A program made the translations under genes and the position numbers. Shown here piece after piece: positions 17,507-25,720 of a DNA stretch of 64,000 bases; position 1 is the stretch's first letter, and each line of letters opens with the position of its first letter. The stretch comes from Curvibacter lanceolatus ATCC 14669 (GTDB lineage: Bacteria > Pseudomonadota > Gammaproteobacteria > Burkholderiales > Burkholderiaceae_C): positions 1 through 64,000 of the forward strand of contig NZ_KB906257.1 in the NCBI RefSeq assembly GCF_000381265.1. The letters run 5' to 3'. The notes under the pieces were generated by a model. That model saw nothing but the letters and a program-made list of their open reading frames with translations. It did not search any database and was not told where the DNA came from.

Positions 17507-18350
17507 CCAGACCGGCCACATACGGCCCGTTGTAGCCCATGCGGGCCGCCAGCACATAGCAGGTAGAGGCGGTGGGAAGTGCCGAAAAAGCCAGCAGCAC
17601 CGTGGTCTGCACGGTGTCCAGCCCAAAGGCGCGCGCCAAGCCCCAGGCCAGCAGGGGCAGCACCAGGTGGCGGATGGACAGTACCGCCACCGCCAGGGTG
17701 CGAGCCTTGGCCAACTGTCCGATCTCCATGCCCGCGCCGGCTGCCATCAGCCCCAGCGCCAGGGAGGCCGCCCCAATGCGGCTGACGGTGGGGTCCAGCC
17801 ACACCGGCATCGTGAAGCCCGCCAGGTTGGCCAGCAGTCCGCTGGCCGTGGCCAGCACCAGGGGGTTGCGCAGCACCTCGCCCAGGAAGCCGCGTTTGGC
17901 ATGGCGGGCCATGGGCCAGACGGCTGCGACGTTGAAGATGGGTACGCAAACGCCGATCAGCACGGCGATCAGCAACATGCCCTGGGCGCCGGCCAGCCGG
18001 TCGGTGATGGCCAGCGCGATGAAGGAGTTGAAGCGGAATGCCACCTGCACGCTGGCCGGGTGTTCGCGCCCGCGCATGAAGCGGCCCACGAGCGGCAGAT
18101 AAGGCAGCGCATACGACAGTGCAATGCCCGAGACCCCCATCAGCACCCCGGCCGTGAGCAGCGAAGACGCCTCGCCCAGGTTCAAGGGGCTTTTCACGAT
18201 GGAGTGAAACAGCAGCACCGGAAAAAGAAAGAAATACACCAGGCTCTCGACCTGCTGCCACACGGTGCGGTTCAGTGCGGTGTATCGGCACAACAGAAAG
18301 CCGCAAAGAATCAACGAAAAATCGGGGAAGAGCAGTTGGGCGTAGTTCAC
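17445..18350 (-). CDS. AEC-family (auxin efflux carrier-like) transporter
   Basis: A 301-aa, roughly 10-TM inner-membrane carrier of the AEC family, whose bacterial members move malonate, malate or other organic acids. Visible helices include FSLILCGFLLCRYTAL, SLVYFFLFPVLLFHSIV, LIAVLIGVCVPIFNVAAV and LGLMAAGAGMEIGQLAKA, the last typical of the second repeat. The frame opens 14 codons earlier at an ATG, but GTG 18350 begins the usual VNYAQLLFPDF N-terminus. It also sits 6 nt after a TATTCT box, so the shorter form is preferred. It converges on queG and their coding ends overlap by 62 bases. Substrate unknown. Confidence 0.85.
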   Translation of the reverse strand: MNYAQLLFPDFSLILCGFLLCRYTALNRTVWQQVESLVYFFLFPVLLFHSIVKSPLNLGEASSLLTAGVLMGVSGIALSYALPYLPLVGRFMRGREHPASVQVAFRFNSFIALAITDRLAGAQGMLLIAVLIGVCVPIFNVAAVWPMARHAKRGFLGEVLRNPLVLATASGLLANLAGFTMPVWLDPTVSRIGAASLALGLMAAGAGMEIGQLAKARTLAVAVLSIRHLVLPLLAWGLARAFGLDTVQTTVLLAFSALPTASTCYVLAARMGYNGPYVAGLVTLSTLLGMASLPFALGVLR

Positions 18351-18356
18351 CGGTCG

Positions 18357-18362
18357 AGAATA
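18357..18362 (-). promoter_or_regulatory. -10-like element (TATTCT) abutting the AEC gene start
   Basis: On the minus strand TATTCT ends 6 nt before the preferred GTG start, the same geometry as at queG, parE and the DUF455 gene. This again points to a leaderless transcript. The match to the consensus is partial. Confidence 0.35.
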
Positions 18363-18471
18363 CCAGTCGAGCCTGCTCTCAGGGTTTGTCACTAGCTGCT
18401 TTCCACAGAGGCAAGGGTCGTGCTAGCCGTTACGATCTCGGATTCGTTTAAGGTTGACTAGGAGAATTCAA

Positions 18472-19437
18472 ATGCACCGCCGTACCTGGATTGCTGCACT
18501 GGCTCTGAGCACATTGACTGGTGCCGTGTGGGCGCAGTCTTACCCGACCAAGGCCATTCAGCTGGTCGTTCCCTTTGCGCCGGGGGGTACGACCGACATC
18601 ATTGCCCGCACCATCGCCGACCCGCTGGGCAAGGTGCTGGGGCAGCCCGTGGTGGTGATCAACAAGGCCGGCGGCGGTGGCGTGGTGGGCGCCACCGAGA
18701 CGGCGCGTGCCGTGCCCGATGGCTACAGCCTGGGCGTGGCCACGGTGTCGACCACCGCGGCCAACCCGGCCATCAACCCCAAGATCCCCTACAACCCGCT
18801 GACCGACTTCACGCCCATCGTCAACGTGGCCGCCACGCCCAATGTGATTGCGGTGCACCCGAACTTCCCGGGCAAGGACTACAAGAGCTTTCTGGCCGAG
18901 GTGAAGAAGTCGCCCGGCAAGTACTCGTACTCGTCCTCGGGCACCGGGGGCATCGGCCACCTGCAGATGGAGCTCTACAAGAACCTGGCGGGCGTGTTCG
19001 TCACCCACATTCCCTACCGCGGCGCTGGCCCGGCCCTGAACGACACGGTGGCCGGTCAGGTGCCGATGATCTTCGACAACATGCCCTCGGCCATGCCCTT
19101 TGTGCGTGAAAACCGGCTGATCCCCATCGTGGTGGCCGCCCCCACGCGCCTGGCCGCCCTGCCCAATGTGCCCACCTTCAAAGAGGTCGGGTTGGAGCCG
19201 GTGAACCGCATGGCCTACTACGGCATCTATGGCCCCAAGGGCCTGCCCAAGGAGGTGGTGGACAAGATCAACGCCGGCGTGCGCAAGGCCCTGGAAGACC
19301 CGGCCGTGCGCAAGCGCATCGAAGACACGGGCTCGATCATTGTCGGCAACACGCCTGAGCAGTTTGCCGAACAGATCAAGGCGGAGTACGAGGTCTACAA
19401 GCGCGTGGTGCAGCAGCAGAAGCTGACCCTGGATTGA
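18472..19437 (+). CDS. Bug/TctC-family tripartite tricarboxylate transporter binding protein
   Basis: A 321-aa periplasmic solute-binding protein. The signal peptide [21 protein letters not shown] is cleaved near AQSYPTK. The mature N-terminus [23 protein letters not shown] is the Bug hallmark, followed by [16 protein letters not shown] and [24 protein letters not shown] at 18460-18464 lies 7 nt ahead of ATG 18472 and excludes the earlier in-frame ATG. No TctA/TctB membrane genes are nearby, so it is an orphan, as is usual for the large Bug expansions of Burkholderiales. Ligand unknown; family ligands are carboxylates and related small acids. Confidence 0.92.
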   Translation: MHRRTWIAALALSTLTGAVWAQSYPTKAIQLVVPFAPGGTTDIIARTIADPLGKVLGQPVVVINKAGGGGVVGATETARAVPDGYSLGVATVSTTAANPAINPKIPYNPLTDFTPIVNVAATPNVIAVHPNFPGKDYKSFLAEVKKSPGKYSYSSSGTGGIGHLQMELYKNLAGVFVTHIPYRGAGPALNDTVAGQVPMIFDNMPSAMPFVRENRLIPIVVAAPTRLAALPNVPTFKEVGLEPVNRMAYYGIYGPKGLPKEVVDKINAGVRKALEDPAVRKRIEDTGSIIVGNTPEQFAEQIKAEYEVYKRVVQQQKLTLD

Positions 19438-19471
19438 AGCCTTGGCCCTTCGTGGCCTGTGAGCCTTCGCT

Positions 19472-19508
19472 AAAGGCCGGTCGCTCATCGCAGCGCCCGG
19501 CCTTTTTT
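19472..19508 (+). terminator. Rho-independent terminator after the first Bug gene
   Basis: AAAGGCCGG (19472-19480) pairs with CCGGCCTTT (19497-19505), with an inner CGCT/AGCG helix, and the T-tract runs to 19508. Confidence 0.8.
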
Positions 19509-19552
19509 GTGCCGATGGCGTGGCATAGTTCAGGCTCAGTCTGCCTTCATCC

Positions 19553-20470
19553 ATGCCCACGCCGCCCCAGCCCACGCCCACGCCGCTCAGCCAGGGCTTG
19601 ATCGACAGTTTCATCGATGCCCTGTGGCTGGAAGACGGCCTGTCGCAGAACACCCTGGCCGCCTACCGGCGTGATCTCACCCTGTTTGCCGGCGCTCTGG
19701 CTCAGCAGGGGCTGTCGCTCGATGGCGCAGGGGAGGAGCACATCCAGCACTACTTTGCCCAACGCCACGAGCAAAGCCGGATCACCACCTCCAACCGGCG
19801 GCTGACCGTGCTGCGCCGCTATTTCCACTGGGCCCTGCGCGAGCGTCACATCACCGCAGATCCCACCCTGCGCCTGCAGGCGGCACGCCAGCCCCTGCGC
19901 GTGCCCAAGACGCTCAGCGAAGCCCAGGTCGAGGCCTTGCTGGCCGCGCCCGACACCGGCACCCCCTTGGGCCTGCGCGACCGCGCCATGCTGGAGCTGA
20001 TCTACGCCAGCGGCCTGCGGGTGTCCGAACTGGTGGGCCTGCGCCTGCATGAAGTCGGCCTGGCCGAGGGCGTGCTCAAGGCCCAGGGCAAGGGCGGCAA
20101 GGAGCGCCTGGTGCCCTTCGGCGAAGTGGCCCGCGACTGGCTGCAGACCTATCTGGCGCAGGCCCGCCCGGCCATCCTGGGCGGGCAGCTCAGTGATGAC
20201 CTGTTTGTCACCCAGCGCGGGCAGGGCATGACCCGGGCCATGTTCTGGGTCATCGTGCGCAAGAATGCCGAGCGCGCGGGCATCCGATCGCCGCTGTCGC
20301 CGCACACGCTGCGCCATGCCTTTGCCACCCACCTGCTCAACCATGGGGCCGACCTGCGGGCCGTGCAGATGCTGTTGGGGCATGCCGACATCTCGACCAC
20401 CACCATCTACACCCATGTGGCCCGGGAGCGCCTGCGCCAGTTGCACGCCCAACACCACCCGCGGGGCTGA
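19553..20470 (+). CDS. xerD: Site-specific tyrosine recombinase XerD
   Basis: XerD (305 aa), with XerC, resolves chromosome dimers at dif during division. The N-terminal SAM-like core-binding domain (LIDSFIDALWLEDGLSQNTL, AAYRRDLTLFA) is followed by the catalytic domain. Catalytic residues visible are Arg in YASGLRVSEL, Lys in GKGGKERLVPFG, HTLRHAFATHLL (H-x2-R), LLGHADISTT and the nucleophile Tyr in TTTIYTHVARERL. The length and LLNHGADLRAVQMLLGH favour XerD over XerC or phage integrases. It is flanked on both sides by orphan Bug genes; no dif site was found in the window. Confidence 0.92.
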   Translation: MPTPPQPTPTPLSQGLIDSFIDALWLEDGLSQNTLAAYRRDLTLFAGALAQQGLSLDGAGEEHIQHYFAQRHEQSRITTSNRRLTVLRRYFHWALRERHITADPTLRLQAARQPLRVPKTLSEAQVEALLAAPDTGTPLGLRDRAMLELIYASGLRVSELVGLRLHEVGLAEGVLKAQGKGGKERLVPFGEVARDWLQTYLAQARPAILGGQLSDDLFVTQRGQGMTRAMFWVIVRKNAERAGIRSPLSPHTLRHAFATHLLNHGADLRAVQMLLGHADISTTTIYTHVARERLRQLHAQHHPRG

Positions 20471-20492
20471 GTGGCCTCGCATTGGAGTTTTC

Positions 20493-21485
20493 ATGTCTCA
20501 GACCTCACGTCGTCAATTCCTGGCCCTGTCTGCTGCACCCGGTCTGCTGCCGGCCTTCAGCTGGGCCCAGAGCCCGGCCAGCCCCACCTGGCCCACCCGC
20601 CCGGTGCGCCTGCTGGTGGCCTACCCGCCCGGGGGTGTGAGTGATGTGGTGGCCCGCCTGCTGGCCGAGCGCCTGCAAGGGCCGCTGGGCCAGCCGGTGG
20701 TGATCGAGAACAAGGCCGGCGCGAGCGGGGCGATTGCCATGGACGCCGTGGCCAAGTCGGCCCCCGATGGTTACACCCTGGGCTTCAGCGCCATCAGCCC
20801 GCTGACCTTGAGCCCCCATCTGGGCAAGCTCCCTTATGACCCGGCCCATGACCTGGTGCCGGTGGTGAATGTGATGGCCTCGCCCGTGCTGCTGCTGGCC
20901 ACGCCCGGGTCAGGTCTGGCTGATTTTGCGGGCCTGCTGGCGCAGGCGCGCAAGCTGCCGGGGCAGGTGCGCTGGGCCACGGCCGGCCAAGCCTCGCTGG
21001 GGCATATCATGCTGGAGCAGCTGCGTGCTGCGGCCCAGGTCGACATCACCCATGTGCCCTACAAGGGCGGCGGGCAGCAGATGACGGACGCCTTGAGCAG
21101 CCAGTTCGAGGTTTTGTCGACCAACGCCAGTGCCGCCGTGCTGCAGCATGTGAAGAGCGGGCGCCTGCAGCCCTTGGCGGTGGGTGCGGCCAGTCGCCTG
21201 GAGGCCTTGCCCAAGGTGCCCACGCTGGCCGAGCTGGGCTACCCCGCAGCCAACCTGGCGTCGCAGTTCGGGCTGCTGGCACCCGCCCGCACGCCGGCTG
21301 CCGTGGTGGAGCGCATCAATGCCGAGGTGAACCGGGTGCTGGCCCAGCCCGACGTGCGCAGCCGGCTGCTGGCCAGTGAGAACCTGCCCGTGGGGGGCAA
21401 GGCCAGTGATTTCGCCCGCCTGATCGCGCAGGAGTCGGAGGCCAATGCCCGCATCATCCGACAGGCCGGGATCAAGGCCGAGTAG
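20493..21485 (+). CDS. Second Bug/TctC-family binding protein (Tat-type signal)
   Basis: A 330-aa periplasmic binding protein beginning with a twin-arginine signal (SRRQFLALSAAPGLLPAFSWA). The mature N-terminus WPTRPVRLLVAYPPGGVSDVVAR is the Bug hallmark. ENKAGASGAIAMDAVAKSAPDG and THVPYKGGGQQMTDAL follow. ATG 20493 is preceded by TTGGAG and lies 22 nt after the xerD stop, so it may be co-transcribed with xerD. It is clearly a paralogue of the protein at 18472-19437 but divergent, and the different export signal suggests a separate history. No membrane components are adjacent. Confidence 0.9.
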   Translation: MSQTSRRQFLALSAAPGLLPAFSWAQSPASPTWPTRPVRLLVAYPPGGVSDVVARLLAERLQGPLGQPVVIENKAGASGAIAMDAVAKSAPDGYTLGFSAISPLTLSPHLGKLPYDPAHDLVPVVNVMASPVLLLATPGSGLADFAGLLAQARKLPGQVRWATAGQASLGHIMLEQLRAAAQVDITHVPYKGGGQQMTDALSSQFEVLSTNASAAVLQHVKSGRLQPLAVGAASRLEALPKVPTLAELGYPAANLASQFGLLAPARTPAAVVERINAEVNRVLAQPDVRSRLLASENLPVGGKASDFARLIAQESEANARIIRQAGIKAE

Positions 21486-21527
21486 AGCGTGGTGAGTGGG
21501 GGCCCCGCCAGGGTGGGGCTTGCTGCC

Positions 21528-22826
21528 TCAGTCGTTGAGCGACTCAGCCCAGTCCAGGGCCTGCAGGTGGGCCCAGTTGACCTGACGGTTGGACAGGTGC
21601 AGCTCGGTGGCCACGCGGGCAAACACCGCGTCGTCACCCGATTCGCAGGCAATGGTCAACTCCAGGAAGGGCCAGAACACGCCGGTCTTGTTCAGCAGGG
21701 CGTCGACCACGTTCTGCGGCAGCGAGACCGTGTTCAGTGCCTTGTCCAGCGAGATGCCCAGCATGGTGTCGAGCAGGGAGAACACGCCCACGATGAAGGC
21801 GTTGTCGCATTCCTCGGTCGGCAGCAGTTCGGCTGCCAGCAATTCCATCAGGCGCCCGCGCACCACGGCGGTGGTGCCCACGGCGGGGGGCGCGCCATCC
21901 TTGGAGGTGGTGAGCAGCAGGGCGGCCCAGCGGAACAGCTTCTTCATGCCCAGCATCATCACGGCATGGCGGAACGAGGTGACCTCGACCTGCAGCCCGA
22001 AGCCGGCCGAGTTGATGAAGCGCAGCAGGTTGAAAGACAGCGTCGGGTCTTTCTTGAGCAGGTCTTCGATCTCCCCCGCATCGGCCTGTTTGCGCACCAG
22101 GTTGATCAACTGGATGATGGTGGCCTGCGAGGGTCGGATGGTCTTGGCCTGCACCAGCGAGGGCTTGGCGAACCAGAAACCCTGGAACAGTTTGACGCCC
22201 AGCTTGGCCATGCGCTCGAACTGTTCGGCGGTCTCCACCTTCTCGGCAATCATCTCGGCCTTGGTGTTGGCGCGGGCGAACTTGATCAGGGGCTCGGCCA
22301 ATTCGGGCTTCAGGATGTTCATCTCGATCTTGATGAACGAGGCCAGGGGCAGCCAGGAGACATAGGCCCGGCGCAGCATCATGTGCGGGAAGGCCAACCG
22401 GAAGCCGCGATCGCGCAGGTCTTTCAGAATCAAGGCCCGTTGCTCGATCAGCTCCACATCGTCGGTCGGCATGGGCGGCACTTCCAGCACCACCTTTTCG
22501 GGGCTGATCAACTCCAGGTGGCCGCCGGCCAGGCTGTCGTGGGTGCAGTTGATGAACACCGTCTTCTTGCCCACCAGGGCTTCGGTGCCGGCGTAGGACA
22601 AGGCGTTGAACAGCAGGGCCGCATCGCTGGCCGCGGTGTAGCCGGCGCCCCGGGTGGAGCGGTCGAAAAGCTCATAGCCATACACGGCACGGTGTTCGTC
22701 GACGATGGCCTGACGCGCGATCACCGAGGCGTTTTCGTCTTCGGCGGGGTTGCCTGCGCCGCTGTCGGCGATGCTGTCCAGCGGAGACAGGTTGCTGTCT
22801 CCCAGCGTGGCCTCATTGGAACTCAT
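21528..22826 (-). CDS. Degenerate EAL + HDOD signalling protein (copy 1)
   Basis: A 432-aa cytoplasmic protein of the YuxH/CdgJ-like class. The N-terminal EAL-like half keeps YELFDRS in place of ExLxR, AEKVETAEQFERM in place of AEGVET, and QGFWFAKP. It lacks the DDFGTG metal-site loop, so c-di-GMP hydrolysis is unlikely. The C-terminal HDOD domain (about 210-400) shows LLKKDPTLSFNLLRFINSAGFG, RHAVMMLGMKKLFRWAALLL and NAFIVGVFSLLDTMLG. Such proteins act as protein-interaction hubs in motility or biofilm control in other bacteria. A very similar paralogue lies directly upstream on the same strand, implying tandem duplication. Confidence 0.9.
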   Translation of the reverse strand: MSSNEATLGDSNLSPLDSIADSGAGNPAEDENASVIARQAIVDEHRAVYGYELFDRSTRGAGYTAASDAALLFNALSYAGTEALVGKKTVFINCTHDSLAGGHLELISPEKVVLEVPPMPTDDVELIEQRALILKDLRDRGFRLAFPHMMLRRAYVSWLPLASFIKIEMNILKPELAEPLIKFARANTKAEMIAEKVETAEQFERMAKLGVKLFQGFWFAKPSLVQAKTIRPSQATIIQLINLVRKQADAGEIEDLLKKDPTLSFNLLRFINSAGFGLQVEVTSFRHAVMMLGMKKLFRWAALLLTTSKDGAPPAVGTTAVVRGRLMELLAAELLPTEECDNAFIVGVFSLLDTMLGISLDKALNTVSLPQNVVDALLNKTGVFWPFLELTIACESGDDAVFARVATELHLSNRQVNWAHLQALDWAESLND

Positions 22827-22883
22827 GGGGTGTCCTTCCTGCTTTGATCTGTGTCGAGCCCGTGTCGGTGGGGGGGTGCCCGG

Positions 22884-24167
22884 TCAGGCCTCATTGACCA
22901 TCTGGTCGGCCCAGGCCAGGGCCTGCAAATGCGCCCAGTTGGCTTGTTGGCCGCTGAGCCTGAGGGCCTGACAGGCCTGGTTGAAGCGAACTTCGTCGCC
23001 CAGCTCGCAGGCCTCTGCCAATTCCAGCAGGGGGGCGTAGGGGCCTTCCTTGCGCAACAGCACATTCATCACGGTCTGTGGCAGGGTCAGGGTTTCCAGG
23101 GCCTGTTCCAGCGGCACGCCCAGCATCACGTCCAGCAGCGAGAAAATGCCCACCACAAAGGCGTTGTCGGCATCCTCGGGGCTCATGACCTGCTCGGCCA
23201 GCAACTCCATCAGACGCCCGCGCACCACCGCCATGTTGCCGATGGTGGCCGGCGAGCTGTCGGCACGGGTGGCCGTGAGCAGCAGGGCGGCCCAGCGGAA
23301 CAGTTTCTTGAGGCCCAGCAGCATGACGGCCTGGCGGAACGAGGTGACTTCGCGCGCATAGCCGAAACCGGCCGAGTTGATCAGCCGCAGCAGGTTGAAG
23401 GCCAGACCCGCGTCTTTCTTCAGCACTTCCTCGATCTCATCGGTGCTGGCCTGGTTGCGCACCAGTTTCAGCAATTGCAGGATGTGGGCCTGCGAGGGCG
23501 ACACCATGCGGGTCTTGACCAGGGTGGGGCGGGCGAACCAATAGCCCTGGAACAACTGCACACCCAGGCTGGAGACGCGGTCGTACTGCTCGGCGGTTTC
23601 CACCTTTTCGGCAATCAGGGCCGCATCGGTGCTGCGGCGGGCGGTTTTGACCACCTCTTTGAGGTCGCTGTTGGCGATCAGGGTCAGATCGAGCTTCACG
23701 AAGGTCGCCAGCGGGCGCCACAGCGCATACGCCGGCTCCAGCACATACTGACCAAAAGCCAGGCGAAAGCCGCGTTGGCGCAATTGCGCCAGGATGGGCA
23801 GCCTGTGCTCCACGTTCTGGGGGCTGGCGTCGTCCAGCGGCGGAATCTCCAGCACCAGGCGTTCGGGGTTGACCAGGTCCAGGTGGCCGCCGGCCAGGCT
23901 GTCGTGGGTGCAGTTGACGAACAGGAACAGCTTGCCGAACAGGTCTTCCTCGCCCACATGCGACAGGGCATTGAACACCAATGAGACGTCCGTGGCCGCG
24001 GTGTGGTCACCGGAGGCCTGGCTGCGGTCGAACAACTCGTAGCCCACGACCTTGTGGGAGGCGTCAACGATGGCCTGACGGGCAATCATCGGCGCCTGGG
24101 TTTGTCCGTTTGCCGCGGAGGGGGGCACGCCAGCGGGGGTGGCATTGTTCGGACGTACAGCAGTCAT
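22884..24167 (-). CDS. Degenerate EAL + HDOD signalling protein (copy 2)
   Basis: A 427-aa paralogue of the downstream protein. Shared landmarks include ARQAIVDASHKVVGYELFD, VNCTHDSLAGGHLDLVNPE, AEKVETAEQYDRVSSLGVQL, FQGYWFARPTL, and the HDOD segment LLRLINSAGFGYAREVTSFR. The EAL catalytic loop is again missing, so it is probably non-catalytic. The N-terminal 30 residues (Pro/Ala-rich) differ from the other copy. It leads a two-gene unit with 57 bp to copy 1. No chemotaxis or GGDEF gene is adjacent; a GGDEF protein is encoded about 14 kb to the right. Confidence 0.9.
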   Translation of the reverse strand: MTAVRPNNATPAGVPPSAANGQTQAPMIARQAIVDASHKVVGYELFDRSQASGDHTAATDVSLVFNALSHVGEEDLFGKLFLFVNCTHDSLAGGHLDLVNPERLVLEIPPLDDASPQNVEHRLPILAQLRQRGFRLAFGQYVLEPAYALWRPLATFVKLDLTLIANSDLKEVVKTARRSTDAALIAEKVETAEQYDRVSSLGVQLFQGYWFARPTLVKTRMVSPSQAHILQLLKLVRNQASTDEIEEVLKKDAGLAFNLLRLINSAGFGYAREVTSFRQAVMLLGLKKLFRWAALLLTATRADSSPATIGNMAVVRGRLMELLAEQVMSPEDADNAFVVGIFSLLDVMLGVPLEQALETLTLPQTVMNVLLRKEGPYAPLLELAEACELGDEVRFNQACQALRLSGQQANWAHLQALAWADQMVNEA

Positions 24168-24245
24168 GTGGGGAGGCCTTTCACGGCCGCTATTTTAGGG
24201 ATGAACGGAGCTTCGGACTCTCTTGGCGGCCTCCCAAGCCGGGCT

Positions 24246-25064
24246 TTATCCGTTTTGCAACCATTCCATCTCGATTTCCGTGAAGCCTGCCGCACGCCGG
24301 GCCTCGTCGTTGAAGGGCGGGCGCATGCGAGGGGCCTCGTGGCGGCGTGTCAGTTCGGGGTAGAGGGCGACCGGGTCCAGGCCCTGGCGCTCACACAGCC
24401 AGCGGTACCAGTGGTTGCCGATGGCCACGTGGCCGACCTCGTCGCGCAGAATGATATCCAGCACGGCCACGGCCTCCAGGGCGTCGGGGGTACCGATGCG
24501 CCGCAGCTTGGCCTGGATCAGCGGCGTGGCGTCCAGGCCACGGGCTTCCATGGTGCGGGGCACCAGGGCCATGCGGGCCACGATGTCGTCGGCAGTGCGC
24601 TCACACATGGACCACAGGCCCTGGTGGGCCGGAAAGTCGCCATAGTCCCAGGGCTGACCGGTGTGGGGCATGTGCTGCAACTGCTGGCGCAGCAAGCCGA
24701 AGTGGTAGGCCTCCTCGCGCGCCACCCGCAGCCAGTCGGTGTAGAAGGCGGGCGGCATGCCGGCAAAACGCCAGACCGCATCGAGCGCCAGGTTGATGGC
24801 ATTGAATTCGATGTGCGCAATCGAGTGCAGCAGGGCGGCCCGCCCCTCCAGCGTGCTGGGTGAGCGCTTGACGACTTCGGTGTGCTTGACCAGGGGCGGG
24901 CGCTCGGGGTGGCCGGGCAGAGAGGCGCCTGCGGGCGGCTGCAGCTGGGCCTGCACGTCCAGCACCAGCGCTGGGGCCTGCTCGTGCAAGGCCACGGTGG
25001 CGGCCACTTTTTGGGCCGGATCGGTGAGGCACAAGACCTCCAATGCACTTTGACGTAGCTCCAT
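24246..25064 (-). CDS. DUF455 ferritin-like protein
   Basis: A 272-aa cytosolic protein of the DUF455 family, a four-helix ferritin-like fold with unknown reaction. Putative di-metal ligands are seen in LLHSIAHIEFNAINLALDAV (Glu, first helix), AREEAYHFGLL (E-x2-H) and RDEVGHVAIGNHWY (E-x2-H). The short C-terminal block RPPFNDEARRAAGF is also family-typical. ATG 25064 is chosen because a TAGAAT -10 box ends 7 nt upstream; an in-frame start 28 codons earlier would run across that promoter. It diverges from the carbonic-anhydrase-like gene. Role unknown; oxidative or metal chemistry is an inference from the fold. Confidence 0.85.
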   Translation of the reverse strand: MELRQSALEVLCLTDPAQKVAATVALHEQAPALVLDVQAQLQPPAGASLPGHPERPPLVKHTEVVKRSPSTLEGRAALLHSIAHIEFNAINLALDAVWRFAGMPPAFYTDWLRVAREEAYHFGLLRQQLQHMPHTGQPWDYGDFPAHQGLWSMCERTADDIVARMALVPRTMEARGLDATPLIQAKLRRIGTPDALEAVAVLDIILRDEVGHVAIGNHWYRWLCERQGLDPVALYPELTRRHEAPRMRPPFNDEARRAAGFTEIEMEWLQNG

Positions 25065-25071
25065 CTCTACA

Positions 25072-25077
25072 ATTCTA
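25072..25077 (-). promoter_or_regulatory. -10 element (TAGAAT) abutting the DUF455 gene
   Basis: On the minus strand TAGAAT ends 7 nt before ATG 25064, so initiation would fall at or next to the start codon (leaderless mRNA). No clear -35 is seen. Confidence 0.45.
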
Positions 25078-25151
25078 GGCTGCGCGGCTGGGCATGCCCG
25101 GCACTTGATGGCCGACAAAGCGGCCCCAAATGGACCCACTGGAGACAATGA

Positions 25152-25676
25152 ATGGCAGTGTATGAACTCGACGGGGTGAGCCCGGAAGTGGCCGAATCGG
25201 CCTGGATCGCAGACAGCGCCCAGGTGATGGGCCGGGTCAGCCTAGGGCCGGACGCCAGCGTCTGGTTTGGCACGGTGGTGCGTGGCGACACCGAATCCAT
25301 CACCATCGGCGAGGGCTCCAATATCCAGGACGCCAGCGTGCTGCATGCCGATATCGGCAAGCCCCTGGTGGTGGGGCGCCACGTGACGGTGGGCCATCAG
25401 GTCATGTTGCATGGCTGCACCATCGGCGACGAGTCGCTGATCGGCATCGGTGCGGTGGTGCTCAATGGAGCGCGCATTGGCAAGAACTGCCTGGTGGGGG
25501 CCGGCTCGCTGGTCACCGAGGGCAAGGAGTTTCCGGACGGCTCGATGATCATCGGCAGCCCGGCCAAGGCGATTCGCCAGCTCAGCCCCGAGCAGATTGA
25601 AGGGCTTCGCCAGAGTGCGAAGCATTACATCGACAACGCCCGCCGTTTCAAGGCGGGTCTGCGCCGCGTCGACTGA
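25152..25676 (+). CDS. Gamma-carbonic anhydrase-like hexapeptide protein (YrdA/CaiE type)
   Basis: A 174-aa left-handed beta-helix trimer. Hexapeptide repeats run from about residue 20 to 145 (VSLGPDASVWFGTVVRGD, then VGHQVMLHGCTIGDESLIG). The Zn-ligand histidines appear in VLHADIG, TVGHQVMLHGC. This matches bacterial YrdA-type gamma-CA homologues, of which many have weak or no carbonic anhydrase activity. GGAG lies 7 nt ahead of ATG 25152; a closer ATG at 25148 is out of frame. The gene precedes hslO by 44 bp on the same strand. Confidence 0.92.
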   Translation: MAVYELDGVSPEVAESAWIADSAQVMGRVSLGPDASVWFGTVVRGDTESITIGEGSNIQDASVLHADIGKPLVVGRHVTVGHQVMLHGCTIGDESLIGIGAVVLNGARIGKNCLVGAGSLVTEGKEFPDGSMIIGSPAKAIRQLSPEQIEGLRQSAKHYIDNARRFKAGLRRVD

Positions 25677-25720
25677 GCCCCCGGGCTTGTTCGAGGTGGC
25701 GATTTTCAGGATTTTTTTGC

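Noticed and set aside
21502-21519. GCCCC/GGGGC stem between the second Bug gene and the HDOD gene as a terminator
   Set aside because: The stem is only 5 bp with an 8-nt loop and has no T-tract, so it is not reported as a feature.
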